A stretch of 64,000 nt of DNA from Ignavibacteriae bacterium HGW-Ignavibacteriae-4. GTDB lineage: Bacteria; Bacteroidota; Ignavibacteria; Kapaibacteriales; UBA2268. Below are positions 1 to 6,912 of this stretch, piece after piece (position 1 is the first letter of the stretch; every line of letters starts with the position of its first letter). The stretch lies in contig PGYR01000009.1 of NCBI GenBank assembly GCA_002839765.1, forward strand, positions 1-64,000, written 5' to 3'. A program made the position numbers and the translations under genes. The notes under the pieces were generated by a model, which saw only the letters and a list, made by a program, of their open reading frames with translations, was not told the origin of the DNA and did no database searches.

Positions 1-2
1 AA

Positions 3-122
3 GCAGTAGAATTAATAGACGGAGACCAGCCATCAGTTCTAATCCGTAGAATAGTAGGAACTAAAATACTCAAACAAATCGTTGACTTCGTAGATACGTT
101 TATTAATGGGATAACCGGGTGA
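3..122 (+). CDS. C-terminal end of an unidentified protein (partial)
   Basis: An open frame enters from the left edge and ends at TGA 120-122, giving 39 residues without a stop (ending FVDTFINGITG). No start lies inside the window. The tail is too short to place in a family. The next start codons (129 and 164) follow closely on the same strand, so this gene is probably co-transcribed with the HNH gene. The open frame could also be chance, but its spacing and direction fit a real gene end. Confidence 0.4.
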   Translation, partial: AVELIDGDQPSVLIRRIVGTKILKQIVDFVDTFINGITG

Positions 123-128
123 GGTGGT

Positions 129-167
129 ATGGGATTAAGCTTTAAACATTCAATTTCTAATTTATGA
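129..167 (+). CDS. Possible 12-residue leader ORF before the HNH gene
   Basis: An ATG at 129 follows a purine-rich GAGGTGG stretch (121-127) and reads 12 codons (MGLSFKHSISNL) to TGA 165-167. That stop overlaps the HNH start codon in an ATGA arrangement. The partial upstream frame stops at 120-122, inside the ribosome-binding stretch. The layout would couple translation of the upstream gene to the HNH gene. A 12-codon ORF can arise by chance, so only the geometry supports it. Confidence 0.25.
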   Translation: MGLSFKHSISNL

Positions 168-928
168 GTATATCAGCAAAAACTAGAAAATCGCTTTGGG
201 CAAAGTCTGGAAATAGATGTGCAATCTGTAGACTAGAGCTAGTACAAGACGTAGTAGAAAGTAATAATTTGATTCTTGGTGAAGAATGTCATATCATTTC
301 GTCTAAATCAAACGGTCCCCGTGGGGATAATAAATTACATTGTTATGATTATGATGATTATGAAAACCTACTTCTGTTATGTGCAAATGATCATAAAAGG
401 GTTGACACATTAGTTGAGACGTACACTGTTGAGAAACTTATAAAGCTTAAAAAAACACATTCTCAATGGGTAAAAACGACTTTATCATTAGACCCAATTG
501 CATTTACAAACGATGAATTTAAGACTATTAGTTTAAAAAGGATTAAAACAGGAAAAGAGATAATTAATGTGATTGATGTTGTTCACACATTTTCATTTGA
601 AAATGATGAGTTGATAGAAAAAGAAGAGATAGAGCTAATACCACCATTTTTTGATTTATTAAAAGAATATGTCGATATTCTAGATATGATGAGTTTTAAA
701 CAAATTGCACATCTAAGTCTTGAAATAAATAGTACTATAAATACTATCGAAGAAAAAGGCTTTAAAGTATTTGGACTTAGAAGAAGTGCGAAAATACTAA
801 ATAGTAAAAAAGAAGATATGGGAATATGGGATAAGGCAACTATAGTAATAGTTCGTAATGATAATCCTGGAATAGTTGGCGAACACCTTATTATGAAGAC
901 TCCTAAATCTTTCAAATTAAAAGTTTAA
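164..928 (+). CDS. HNH endonuclease with unknown C-terminal domain
   Basis: Residues 1-100 form an HNH nuclease domain. A zinc pair C19-x2-C22 and second pair C73-x3-H77 bracket the catalytic stretch ECHIIS (H43) and the motif NLLLLC (N68). This arrangement is shared by HNH domains of restriction and anti-phage effectors. Residues 110-254 carry no domain I recognise; they are lysine- and glutamate-rich, and may sense a ligand or bind a partner. The start at 164 is forced, since an in-frame stop lies at 158-160. The gene converges on the MBL cassette and sits in the integrase-bearing island. It probably cleaves DNA; the target is unknown. It has no intron context that would suggest homing. Confidence 0.75.
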   Translation: MSISAKTRKSLWAKSGNRCAICRLELVQDVVESNNLILGEECHIISSKSNGPRGDNKLHCYDYDDYENLLLLCANDHKRVDTLVETYTVEKLIKLKKTHSQWVKTTLSLDPIAFTNDEFKTISLKRIKTGKEIINVIDVVHTFSFENDELIEKEEIELIPPFFDLLKEYVDILDMMSFKQIAHLSLEINSTINTIEEKGFKVFGLRRSAKILNSKKEDMGIWDKATIVIVRNDNPGIVGEHLIMKTPKSFKLKV

Positions 929-1020
929 TTTCATAGGCTGTAGAATGTATTTCTTAGCTACAAAAAATATTAGCTTTTCTAGAAAAATGTTCATTGCTGA
1001 AGAAATAAATTTAATATTTG

Positions 1021-1983
1021 CTAATGAATAATTGCATCTCCAAATAATTCCTCACTATATTTTTGATTTATTATTTCAAAAACTGTTTTGATATAGCCGT
1101 ATCCTGTTTGTCCGTCACCAGTTGAGCTAAATGTATCCACATATTTTTTATACCGTTCTATTAAATCAATATCAGGTAGTTTATGTTTTTTAAAAGTCGT
1201 TGAAACAGCACAGGGTATTATTTTGTTGTCGTATATTTTTTCAATTTTGTCTATGAGTTTGGTTGAAGATTTAGAAGTATGATGTGGTGTTTTTATATAA
1301 GAAAGACCTTCAAAATAAAAATCAGGAATTCTATGTATAGTTTGATTCTCAATATCACCACTAAATAATAAACTTAACTCTCCTACTTTAAAAATTGTGG
1401 CAATTGATAAGTCATTCTTCTTCTTAACATTTCCATCTGCCCATTTTCGTCTAACAAGTGCAGAAATAGGTGCAATTCCAATTATTTCAAATACAAATTT
1501 AGTAGAAGTTTTAGATTCAACAATAATTTTCCTTAGTATTTGCGTATGTCCTTCAACACAGCAGGTAAGAGTGTGAACATTGTAATTACCACCTTGGTTG
1601 AAAGCGTTTATTTTGTCAAAACACTCTTTAACTTCAAGATTATAATCTATAAAGTCATTTTCATTTCCTGCTACACCTTCAGGTAAATAAAATTGTGTTT
1701 CCTTATTGCAAAATGTATCGATTATATAGTTAATCCCCATGGAATGGTCTTCATCAGTATGAGTCCATATAAAGTAATTAAGGTTTGTAATGTTTTTTTG
1801 AATTAAAATGTCATGTGTGAGGTTTGCATTATTTGCAGAATAGCAATCAATAACGAATGATAAAATACATTTTGAATTTACATTGTCGTAAAGAAGAACA
1901 ACTTGACTTTCGCCTTTTTCAGTATAGCCAATTGTATATACTTCTAATGTAATTTTTTTTATATCATCAACAAATATGTTCAT
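1021..1983 (-). CDS. Metallo-beta-lactamase-fold hydrolase, ComEC-type
   Basis: A 320-residue stand-alone MBL-fold enzyme. The metal motif HTDEDH (75-80) has Asp in place of the second His, as in ComEC-type domains. Also visible are NDLSIA (190-195), FSGDIE (207-212) and KTPHHTSKS (231-239), equivalents of the N-x-S, T-G-D and L-K-x-x-H-H-G-S signatures of that subgroup. There are no membrane segments, so it is cytosolic and not a DNA-uptake channel. Many proteins of this subgroup act on nucleic acids or nucleotides; its own substrate is unknown. The start codon overlaps the stop of the 51-residue ORF (ATGA), so it is probably translated by coupling from the TIGR04255-like gene upstream. A role in defence is inferred from context only. 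Confidence 0.75.
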   Translation of the reverse strand: MNIFVDDIKKITLEVYTIGYTEKGESQVVLLYDNVNSKCILSFVIDCYSANNANLTHDILIQKNITNLNYFIWTHTDEDHSMGINYIIDTFCNKETQFYLPEGVAGNENDFIDYNLEVKECFDKINAFNQGGNYNVHTLTCCVEGHTQILRKIIVESKTSTKFVFEIIGIAPISALVRRKWADGNVKKKNDLSIATIFKVGELSLLFSGDIENQTIHRIPDFYFEGLSYIKTPHHTSKSSTKLIDKIEKIYDNKIIPCAVSTTFKKHKLPDIDLIERYKKYVDTFSSTGDGQTGYGYIKTVFEIINQKYSEELFGDAIIH

Positions 1984-2135
1984 TTTTTTGTTAAAAGCTT
2001 TGTTGATCGAGAAGAATGGCTAATCATAATATTTTTAGTTAATGAAGATTTTCTAATAATTGGTGTGAAAACCATTTTTTTAGTTTTAGTATCCTTTTCA
2101 GTTTGGAAGTTTTTATCTATAGTGATTTTACTCAT
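1980..2135 (-). CDS. 51-residue ORF overlapping both neighbours
   Basis: A short frame of 51 codons (begins MSKITIDKNF, ends STKLLTKK) fills the gap between the TIGR04255-like gene and the MBL gene. Its ATG (2133-2135) lies inside the last codons of the upstream gene, preceded by an AAGG-like site. Its TGA (1980-1982) overlaps the MBL start as ATGA. Both overlaps are typical of translational coupling inside an operon. The product would be basic and rich in Lys, Thr and Ser, with no hydrophobic segment. No family is recognised. It could be a chance frame, but the double overlap argues for a real gene. Confidence 0.5.
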   Translation of the reverse strand: MSKITIDKNFQTEKDTKTKKMVFTPIIRKSSLTKNIMISHSSRSTKLLTKK

Positions 2136-2958
2136 TTGAATTCGCCTTTAAGAATGCTTCAGTAACACTCATTTTAAATATTTTAAACAGATGTTCATTG
2201 TTAGTACTTGTTAACACTTGTTTCGCCATCCCTTTTTTAAATTTAATTTTTTCAAGAATAAAATCGGAATAATACGCATCAATATCTAATAAAACTTGAA
2301 AAGCACTTTTATAAATATTTGTTTCATTATCATGATAATTACCTGCCTCAAATGAACGAACATAATTTATTATTGGACTTTTATCATCTAACTTTAATAC
2401 ATCTATATGTCTACTTCTAAATGAGTTATAGGGAGTATCTATAAAATTAAAATTGAAATATTTTTGCTCAAAATCTCTATAAATTTCTTTTTCATCAAAA
2501 TAAATTTCACCACCAATTTTTCTTAAACCGATTCGTTTAATTTGTAAGTATTCGCTATTTTCAAATAGAAAATCAATAAAAGAAGAAAAAAAATCTAAGT
2601 ATTCATCAATGCCTTCGTATTCTTGACAATTCACTGTAAGTACTGTGAAATATTTACTTATATCAAGAGTTAACTCGTCATTACCGAATGTATTATCTGT
2701 AAACCTATATATTTCTTGTTTCTGAATTTCTTTTATAGGAATAGACAATGTGTCACTAATATCTTCTATATTATTAATGTCAAAATCAATTTTACTATGA
2801 AAAGTTGTTTGAAATATTTTGAACTTGTCTTTAAAATTATCTTTAAAAGATTTGATTATGTCTTCGGAATTTATAATTCCTTGATAATCAATTCTGAATA
2901 TGACATTCTTCATCATATTCTTTTTCAGTTGTTTTCTTCTTATTAAGTCTTTACTCAT
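2128..2958 (-). CDS. TIGR04255-like protein, first gene of MBL cassette
   Basis: A 276-residue protein that resembles the sporadically distributed TIGR04255 family in size, in its opening (I-F-R-I-D-Y after a basic leader) and in the central stretch QIKRIGLRKIGGEIYF (139-154), where the family carries a conserved R-x-G-L-R/RY-x-N-like motif. Function of that family is unknown; it turns up patchily in accessory regions. Residues 1-15 are basic (RRKQLKK) and the true start may be Met15 or Met16 (about 2913). It heads a unit with the 51-residue ORF and the MBL hydrolase. No catalytic motif or membrane segment is visible, which would suit a sensor or scaffold partner. Family assignment is by eye. 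Confidence 0.5.
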   Translation of the reverse strand: MSKDLIRRKQLKKNMMKNVIFRIDYQGIINSEDIIKSFKDNFKDKFKIFQTTFHSKIDFDINNIEDISDTLSIPIKEIQKQEIYRFTDNTFGNDELTLDISKYFTVLTVNCQEYEGIDEYLDFFSSFIDFLFENSEYLQIKRIGLRKIGGEIYFDEKEIYRDFEQKYFNFNFIDTPYNSFRSRHIDVLKLDDKSPIINYVRSFEAGNYHDNETNIYKSAFQVLLDIDAYYSDFILEKIKFKKGMAKQVLTSTNNEHLFKIFKMSVTEAFLKANSNE

Positions 2959-3057
2959 TTTGTTTCAATTTTCATCTATTATATATATACGTATTTCTGA
3001 CTATTATAGTTCTTAATGCTTATGATACATTCCAATTTAACAAAATATCAAATATAT

Positions 3058-3086
3058 TCAATAATACTGTCATACAAATTCAAATA
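3058..3086. repeat. Diverged direct repeat, copy A
   Basis: Twenty-nine bases match copy B (3660-3688) at 26 positions; the core GTCATACA-A/G-ATTCAAATA is nearly identical. Read on the minus strand, both copies can be translated in the same frame as LL-(D/N)-x-YLNLYD-(S/N)-(I/V)-IE, so they may be relics of a duplicated coding segment. Confidence 0.5.
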
Positions 3087-3659
3087 CATATCAAGTAGAA
3101 ACAACTGATCATTTTATTTAGAACAGTCCGAATAAGACTTTCATAAGAAATAAAGAAAAACTTCCACGAAAGTTATAAATATAAACGAACATCAAAGTAG
3201 TATTGTAGAATTGATTACATAATTAACACTAAAACAATACTTTCTGACTCTAAAACTACACTTTTTCACTCTATATATTATTGATTCAACTATGAATTGA
3301 CTTCAGAATAATAGCATATCTATTGAATTATATGGGGTTATGAGATTTGTAACCCCTAATAGATGTCATTTCCATATTTAACCGATTTCTCTTAAATTTA
3401 CTGACCGTCATAAAGCCCTCAGAATCAATTTTTATTTGGTTAAGCATAGATAACCATGCCTTATTGATCGGACAAGTGGGGTTATATTTATATTTGTGTA
3501 CTTTTGGAGGTTATAAAGTGTCTTTTCATTAACTGCGGATAGAATTATTATAATAACTAAAATTTAGTATGATTGCCTTTGAATCAAAAAATCTTTTTCC
3601 CATATTTTAACACCACAATCAAACGGCTGGTAATATTGAACAATATTTTCATTGATTTC

Positions 3660-3688
3660 TCAATAACATTGTCATACAGATTCAAATA
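3660..3688. repeat. Diverged direct repeat, copy B
   Basis: Partner of copy A, 602 bases away in direct orientation. The minus-strand frame through this copy stays open a little longer (from a stop just upstream, through YLNLYDNVIEKSMK and on for about 20 residues) before a stop, which fits a decayed gene remnant. It could also be a duplicated regulatory element. Confidence 0.5.
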
Positions 3689-4102
3689 TCCGTTTAGTAA
3701 AACTTATAAATAGTTTAACAGACACAACTAATCTATAATTGCTGTTTAGCAATATATATAAACCGTCTAACATTTCCATTTTCTCGTCTAAATAGCTCGA
3801 TTTTTCATCAGAATTTCGATTAAATGACGTTTATGACGATATTAGAGGATAAAACACGACCAATAGTGTTATACAAAAGACAAAGCATAAGTTGTAACAG
3901 ATAGACGAAGTCAACCAAACGCCATCCAAACGCAAGACAGTTGCGAATTAGTAGGATGTTGAGGGGTAATTTCAATAAAATTGGTGCTATTTGTACAAAT
4001 AAGTGGGAGATTTATTAAAATACAGCAGTCAATTACCCATGTAGGCAAGTAGTAAAGCCATTATAAAGGGTAAACTAACAGTATTTTTATAGTACTGACC
4101 TA

Positions 4103-4381
4103 TTACTGTGCTTTTCTTAGTTCCATCATTCGATTAAATCTATCAAGCTCTTTGTTATATTCAACATCAAAGACTGATTCACCAATCTGATCTACCATAT
4201 AACCTACAATAAGCACTATATCACGTGGTTTTATTCTATGTTCGCTAAATCTACCACTTAAATAGTTAGGATGGTTATTAGGGTATATATTGGCTGAAAT
4301 TTCAACTAGTTTAAATCCAAGATTGTAGATTGTTTCTAGTAGTATCTCTGGGTTATGAGTAACTATGATTGAATTATCCAT
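4103..4381 (-). CDS. Small protein of unknown function
   Basis: A 92-residue protein starting MDNSIIVTHNPEILL. No domain is recognised. It has one moderately hydrophobic stretch (PRDIVLIVGYMV) that is too short and polar at the edges to call a membrane helix, and a charged C-terminal helix rich in Arg, Glu and Met. It stands alone between the gene-free stretch and a divergently read GNAT-like gene. Coding potential rests on length, a clean ATG and protein-like composition. Confidence 0.5.
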   Translation of the reverse strand: MDNSIIVTHNPEILLETIYNLGFKLVEISANIYPNNHPNYLSGRFSEHRIKPRDIVLIVGYMVDQIGESVFDVEYNKELDRFNRMMELRKAQ

Positions 4382-4620
4382 TTTTTGACCTGTTTATTTA
4401 TTGATGAAGAAAATTATTCTACTTTAAAAACTCTTATAGTCAGATTTTATTATTCAAAACTTAGCAATATCAAAAGTATTTATATTGTTGAGTTAATGAG
4501 TGTTAATGTGAGAGAATAGGGGTTAAACAATTATGAATTATGCTCTCTCAATGTAGGTAGTAGAAGATTTAAAATAATCTCTATTTAAAACAGTTATAAT
4601 ATTAAAAAATATCCAACGAT

Positions 4621-5310
4621 ATGACAAATATAATTTTAAAAGAATACATAGATGTATTAAATTCAAATGAAATAGTGGATTCTATTTACAGAAGACAAAT
4701 TAGTAGTAATGTCGAGATAGCAAAAGACTGGAGAAAAAAGTTTTCTATAACTGATAAGATAATAGTTGATAAATTCTCATATAAATATTTCTTTATTAAA
4801 GATGAAAATGGGAGATATATCGGAATAGTAATGGATATGGGTTTTGATCTGTATTGGTATGTATTAAAAGAGTTTAGAAATAAAGGGTATATGTCTAAAG
4901 CTTTAAAAGAGTCCATAATTCCATACTTTTTCAACAAAGAAAATAGAAGTAGTCTTACAATATCAATTGATAGAATACATTTAAAAAAAGAGTGTTACAA
5001 AAGCTCTAAAAATATGGCTCTGAATCTTGGTTTTAAACTTATTAAAGGAAATAGGAAATACTTTGAACTAATGAAGTCAGACTTTAATTTTGATAATAAT
5101 AAACTTAGTGAACAAAATTCGATGGTAAGTAATAAAAGACTTAATGAACTAAGAGAAGAAGTATTTTACGCACATAAAATACTATCTAAAGTTAGTGATG
5201 AATTATTAATGGCATACGGTGATGATTCTGCCTTAGCTGAAATTTCGGAATATGTAAAAGAATATAAAGATATTATTAAAGAGAAATATATAATTTGGAA
5301 CGAAGAATAA
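4621..5310 (+). CDS. GNAT-like N-acetyltransferase with helical C-terminal extension
   Basis: Residues 50-150 follow the GNAT fold. A beta strand pair ends in YIGIVMDM (67-74), then the acetyl-CoA loop R86-N-K-G89-Y-M with the following helix (SKALKESIIPYFF), and finally SSKNMALNLGFKLI (128-141), the usual helix plus G-F at the end of the domain. The substrate cannot be told. Residues 155-229 are a predicted helical, charged extension absent from minimal GNAT enzymes. The gene stands alone in the island and converges on the integrase, with 14 bases between the stop codons. It may be island cargo such as a toxin-like or antibiotic acetyltransferase; that is speculation. Confidence 0.6.
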   Translation: MTNIILKEYIDVLNSNEIVDSIYRRQISSNVEIAKDWRKKFSITDKIIVDKFSYKYFFIKDENGRYIGIVMDMGFDLYWYVLKEFRNKGYMSKALKESIIPYFFNKENRSSLTISIDRIHLKKECYKSSKNMALNLGFKLIKGNRKYFELMKSDFNFDNNKLSEQNSMVSNKRLNELREEVFYAHKILSKVSDELLMAYGDDSALAEISEYVKEYKDIIKEKYIIWNEE

Positions 5311-5324
5311 TAGAATAATATGTA

Positions 5325-6608
5325 TCACATCTCATCTAGTATATTCTTTATATTGCTAACAGCTTCAGCATTATCAATTTTTGTGTAACGCCGTAAAATT
5401 AAATCGTTTGAATGACCTGTAACTTTTATTATTTCTGAATCGGAGATACTCCTTTGTCTGAGCCTTGTTATGAAGGTTCTTCTGGCAGTATGAGAAGAAA
5501 CCAACTTATATTTAGGTTTGTATTCTTCTATTCGTTTATTGTTTTTATAACTAGTTTCAACAACTAAATCCACAATACCTGCTTCTTTACATAAGTCTTT
5601 GAGTGCAACAGAATATGATGATAGTAGTGATTCCTTAAATTGAGTAACATCAAATTGATCTAAGATAATTTTCATTTGCTTACTTATCGGAATAGTAATA
5701 TCTGAATCCCCTTTCTTTGTAATTAATTTAATTAATCCGTTTTCTAAATCAATTTTTTCTTTAGTTAAATTAATAAAGTCTGAGATTCTTATACCTGAGT
5801 AAATATTAAAAAGAAAGTAGTACCTCGTATGTATTAGTTTTCTCCTTTGGGGGATATAATTAATAATTTTTAAAACATCTGAATCAGTTAACGCAATTTC
5901 AGTAGTAGTTCTGTTCTTAACCATAACATCACGATAATCCTGATTATCAATATATTTTTTTTTGAAGGCATAATTTAAGATTATGTTTTTAATTTTTAGT
6001 CTATGGTGAACTGTACCATCTTTATAGTCATAATGTTCATATAAGAACATTTTAAAACTCAGTAAAAGTTCATTATTTATATCATTAACTGTTATGACTT
6101 TCTTTCTGTTTAATTCAAAATCTTCAATGTTTTTACGAAATCCATTATAAGTTCTTATCGTATTACCTCTTATTCCTGATGATTTGATACTAAATTCAAT
6201 AAATTCATCAATTAATGTTAAAAAAGTAAATTTCTTAACTTTTCCATGCTTATGGTACTCTTTGGATTTTACTTTTAGCTTATCAAGATTTACTTCATCA
6301 AATTGCTCGTATTGTTTAACACATTCACTTTCTAAGAAATCTTGGAATTTGTTAAGAGTCTTATTGACATAAACAGAATTGAAATATGTTGGTTTTGCTC
6401 TTTGTTTTTTAGAATCCCAATATTTTGATTCAATAGATAGTTTTGAAGTAATTTTTACTCTTTTACCTCTATTGCTGATACTTAATATAATATTAGTTTG
6501 TTCCTTGTTCTTATGAGCCAAATATCTGTTTATTTTTACCAAATTGAGACCATTATTGAAATGTAAATAAAGACAGTTCCAATATACCATAAAATAACAA
6601 TAGGACAA
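5325..6608 (-). CDS. Tyrosine recombinase (phage-type integrase)
   Basis: A Bacteroidota-style site-specific integrase. An arm-binding domain (about 24-95), a core-binding helical domain (about 125-225) and a catalytic domain (about 235-425) follow in order. The catalytic set is complete: R274 (SGIR), K298/K299 in the beta hairpin, H373-x2-R376 (SHTARRTF), H399 (TGHS) and nucleophile Y408 (RRYTK). The longest frame begins MSYCYFMVYW, an odd start for this family. A TTG at 6540-6542 would give MVKINRYLA, which looks like a natural N terminus. It lies at the border between the accessory genes to the left and housekeeping-like genes to the right, so it probably moved this island. No tRNA target is seen beside it. 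Confidence 0.93.
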   Translation of the reverse strand: MSYCYFMVYWNCLYLHFNNGLNLVKINRYLAHKNKEQTNIILSISNRGKRVKITSKLSIESKYWDSKKQRAKPTYFNSVYVNKTLNKFQDFLESECVKQYEQFDEVNLDKLKVKSKEYHKHGKVKKFTFLTLIDEFIEFSIKSSGIRGNTIRTYNGFRKNIEDFELNRKKVITVNDINNELLLSFKMFLYEHYDYKDGTVHHRLKIKNIILNYAFKKKYIDNQDYRDVMVKNRTTTEIALTDSDVLKIINYIPQRRKLIHTRYYFLFNIYSGIRISDFINLTKEKIDLENGLIKLITKKGDSDITIPISKQMKIILDQFDVTQFKESLLSSYSVALKDLCKEAGIVDLVVETSYKNNKRIEEYKPKYKLVSSHTARRTFITRLRQRSISDSEIIKVTGHSNDLILRRYTKIDNAEAVSNIKNILDEM

Positions 6609-6622
6609 AATTTAGGACAAAA
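6601..6622. repeat. Tandem TAGGACAAAA repeats at the integrase 5' end
   Basis: TAGGACAAAA occurs at 6601-6610 and again at 6613-6622, a 12-base period, overlapping the outermost possible integrase start. Short direct repeats beside the integrase gene are the usual form of arm-type recombinase-binding sites, so this may be part of the attachment region. The core crossover site is not identified. Confidence 0.4.
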
Positions 6623-6912
6623 ATGCTTAATTTATATTGATTCTATGGGTTTTGTTGAAATTCTAAAAGTGATGAATCTGCCTTGTGGTGCTTGATTAGG
6701 AAGGGTAGAGGTTAATTGATGTAAATGGGAGTTAAGGATGTTATATTATTTACCGTAATCATCTTATTTTATTCTTATTTAGTTTTTTGAATAGTTACAA
6801 ACTTAATACTTTTAGCGACTATAATGAAGTAAAAAATTACAAACATTAAAATTATAAAAAAAGGCTACTTATATAAGCAGCCTTTTGTCATAATTATTGT
6901 GTCTAAATTTAA
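6609..6912. other. Island border region without genes
   Basis: About 300 bases between the integrase and the M2 peptidase gene. It begins inside the TAGGACAAAA repeats and ends with the terminator hairpin at 6859-6886. No tRNA-like, tmRNA-like or coding sequence is seen between them. This is where the right attachment site would be expected if the integrase lies at the end of its element. Confidence 0.45.
6857..6890 (-). terminator. Hairpin terminator of the M2 peptidase transcript
   Basis: AAAAGGCT (6859-6866) pairs with AGCCTTTT (6879-6886); one A-C mismatch follows and CTTATATAAG closes the stem top. Runs of A on one side and T on the other make it usable from both directions. It lies about 25 bases past the stop of the minus-strand M2 gene. 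Confidence 0.75.

Larger units (their letters stand above)
2959..4102. other. 1.14-kb gene-free stretch in the island
   Basis: No convincing coding frame is seen on either strand. It holds a pair of diverged direct repeats (3058-3086 and 3660-3688), a hairpin with GGGGTTA/TAACCCC arms (3334-3340, 3350-3356), a 14-base perfect palindrome (3988-4001) and nested short inverted repeats (about 4033-4071). No tRNA, CRISPR, transposase or integron attC pattern could be identified. It is unusual in a window where most genes touch or overlap. It may be a decayed gene or element, or hold an unrecognised RNA. Confidence 0.6.

Noticed and set aside
42-122. Left-edge frame as a phage tail or capsid protein
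   Set aside because: The 39 visible residues carry no family signal, so no function is claimed.
164-928. HNH gene as a homing endonuclease
   Set aside because: It is not inside an intron or an interrupted gene; the island context fits a defence or restriction role better.
1021-1983. MBL gene as a ComEC DNA-uptake channel
   Set aside because: It has the ComEC-type hydrolase motifs but no membrane segments or competence domain.
3334-3356. GGGGTTA/TAACCCC hairpin as a transcription terminator
   Set aside because: No T run follows on either strand and no gene ends within 350 bases.
3700-3960. Possible integron attC or retron RNA in the gene-free stretch
   Set aside because: No paired R-box inverted repeats as in attC were found, and there is no reverse transcriptase or integron integrase in the window.
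6609-6912. tRNA gene as integration target beside the integrase
   Set aside because: No T-arm consensus or cloverleaf could be read on either strand.
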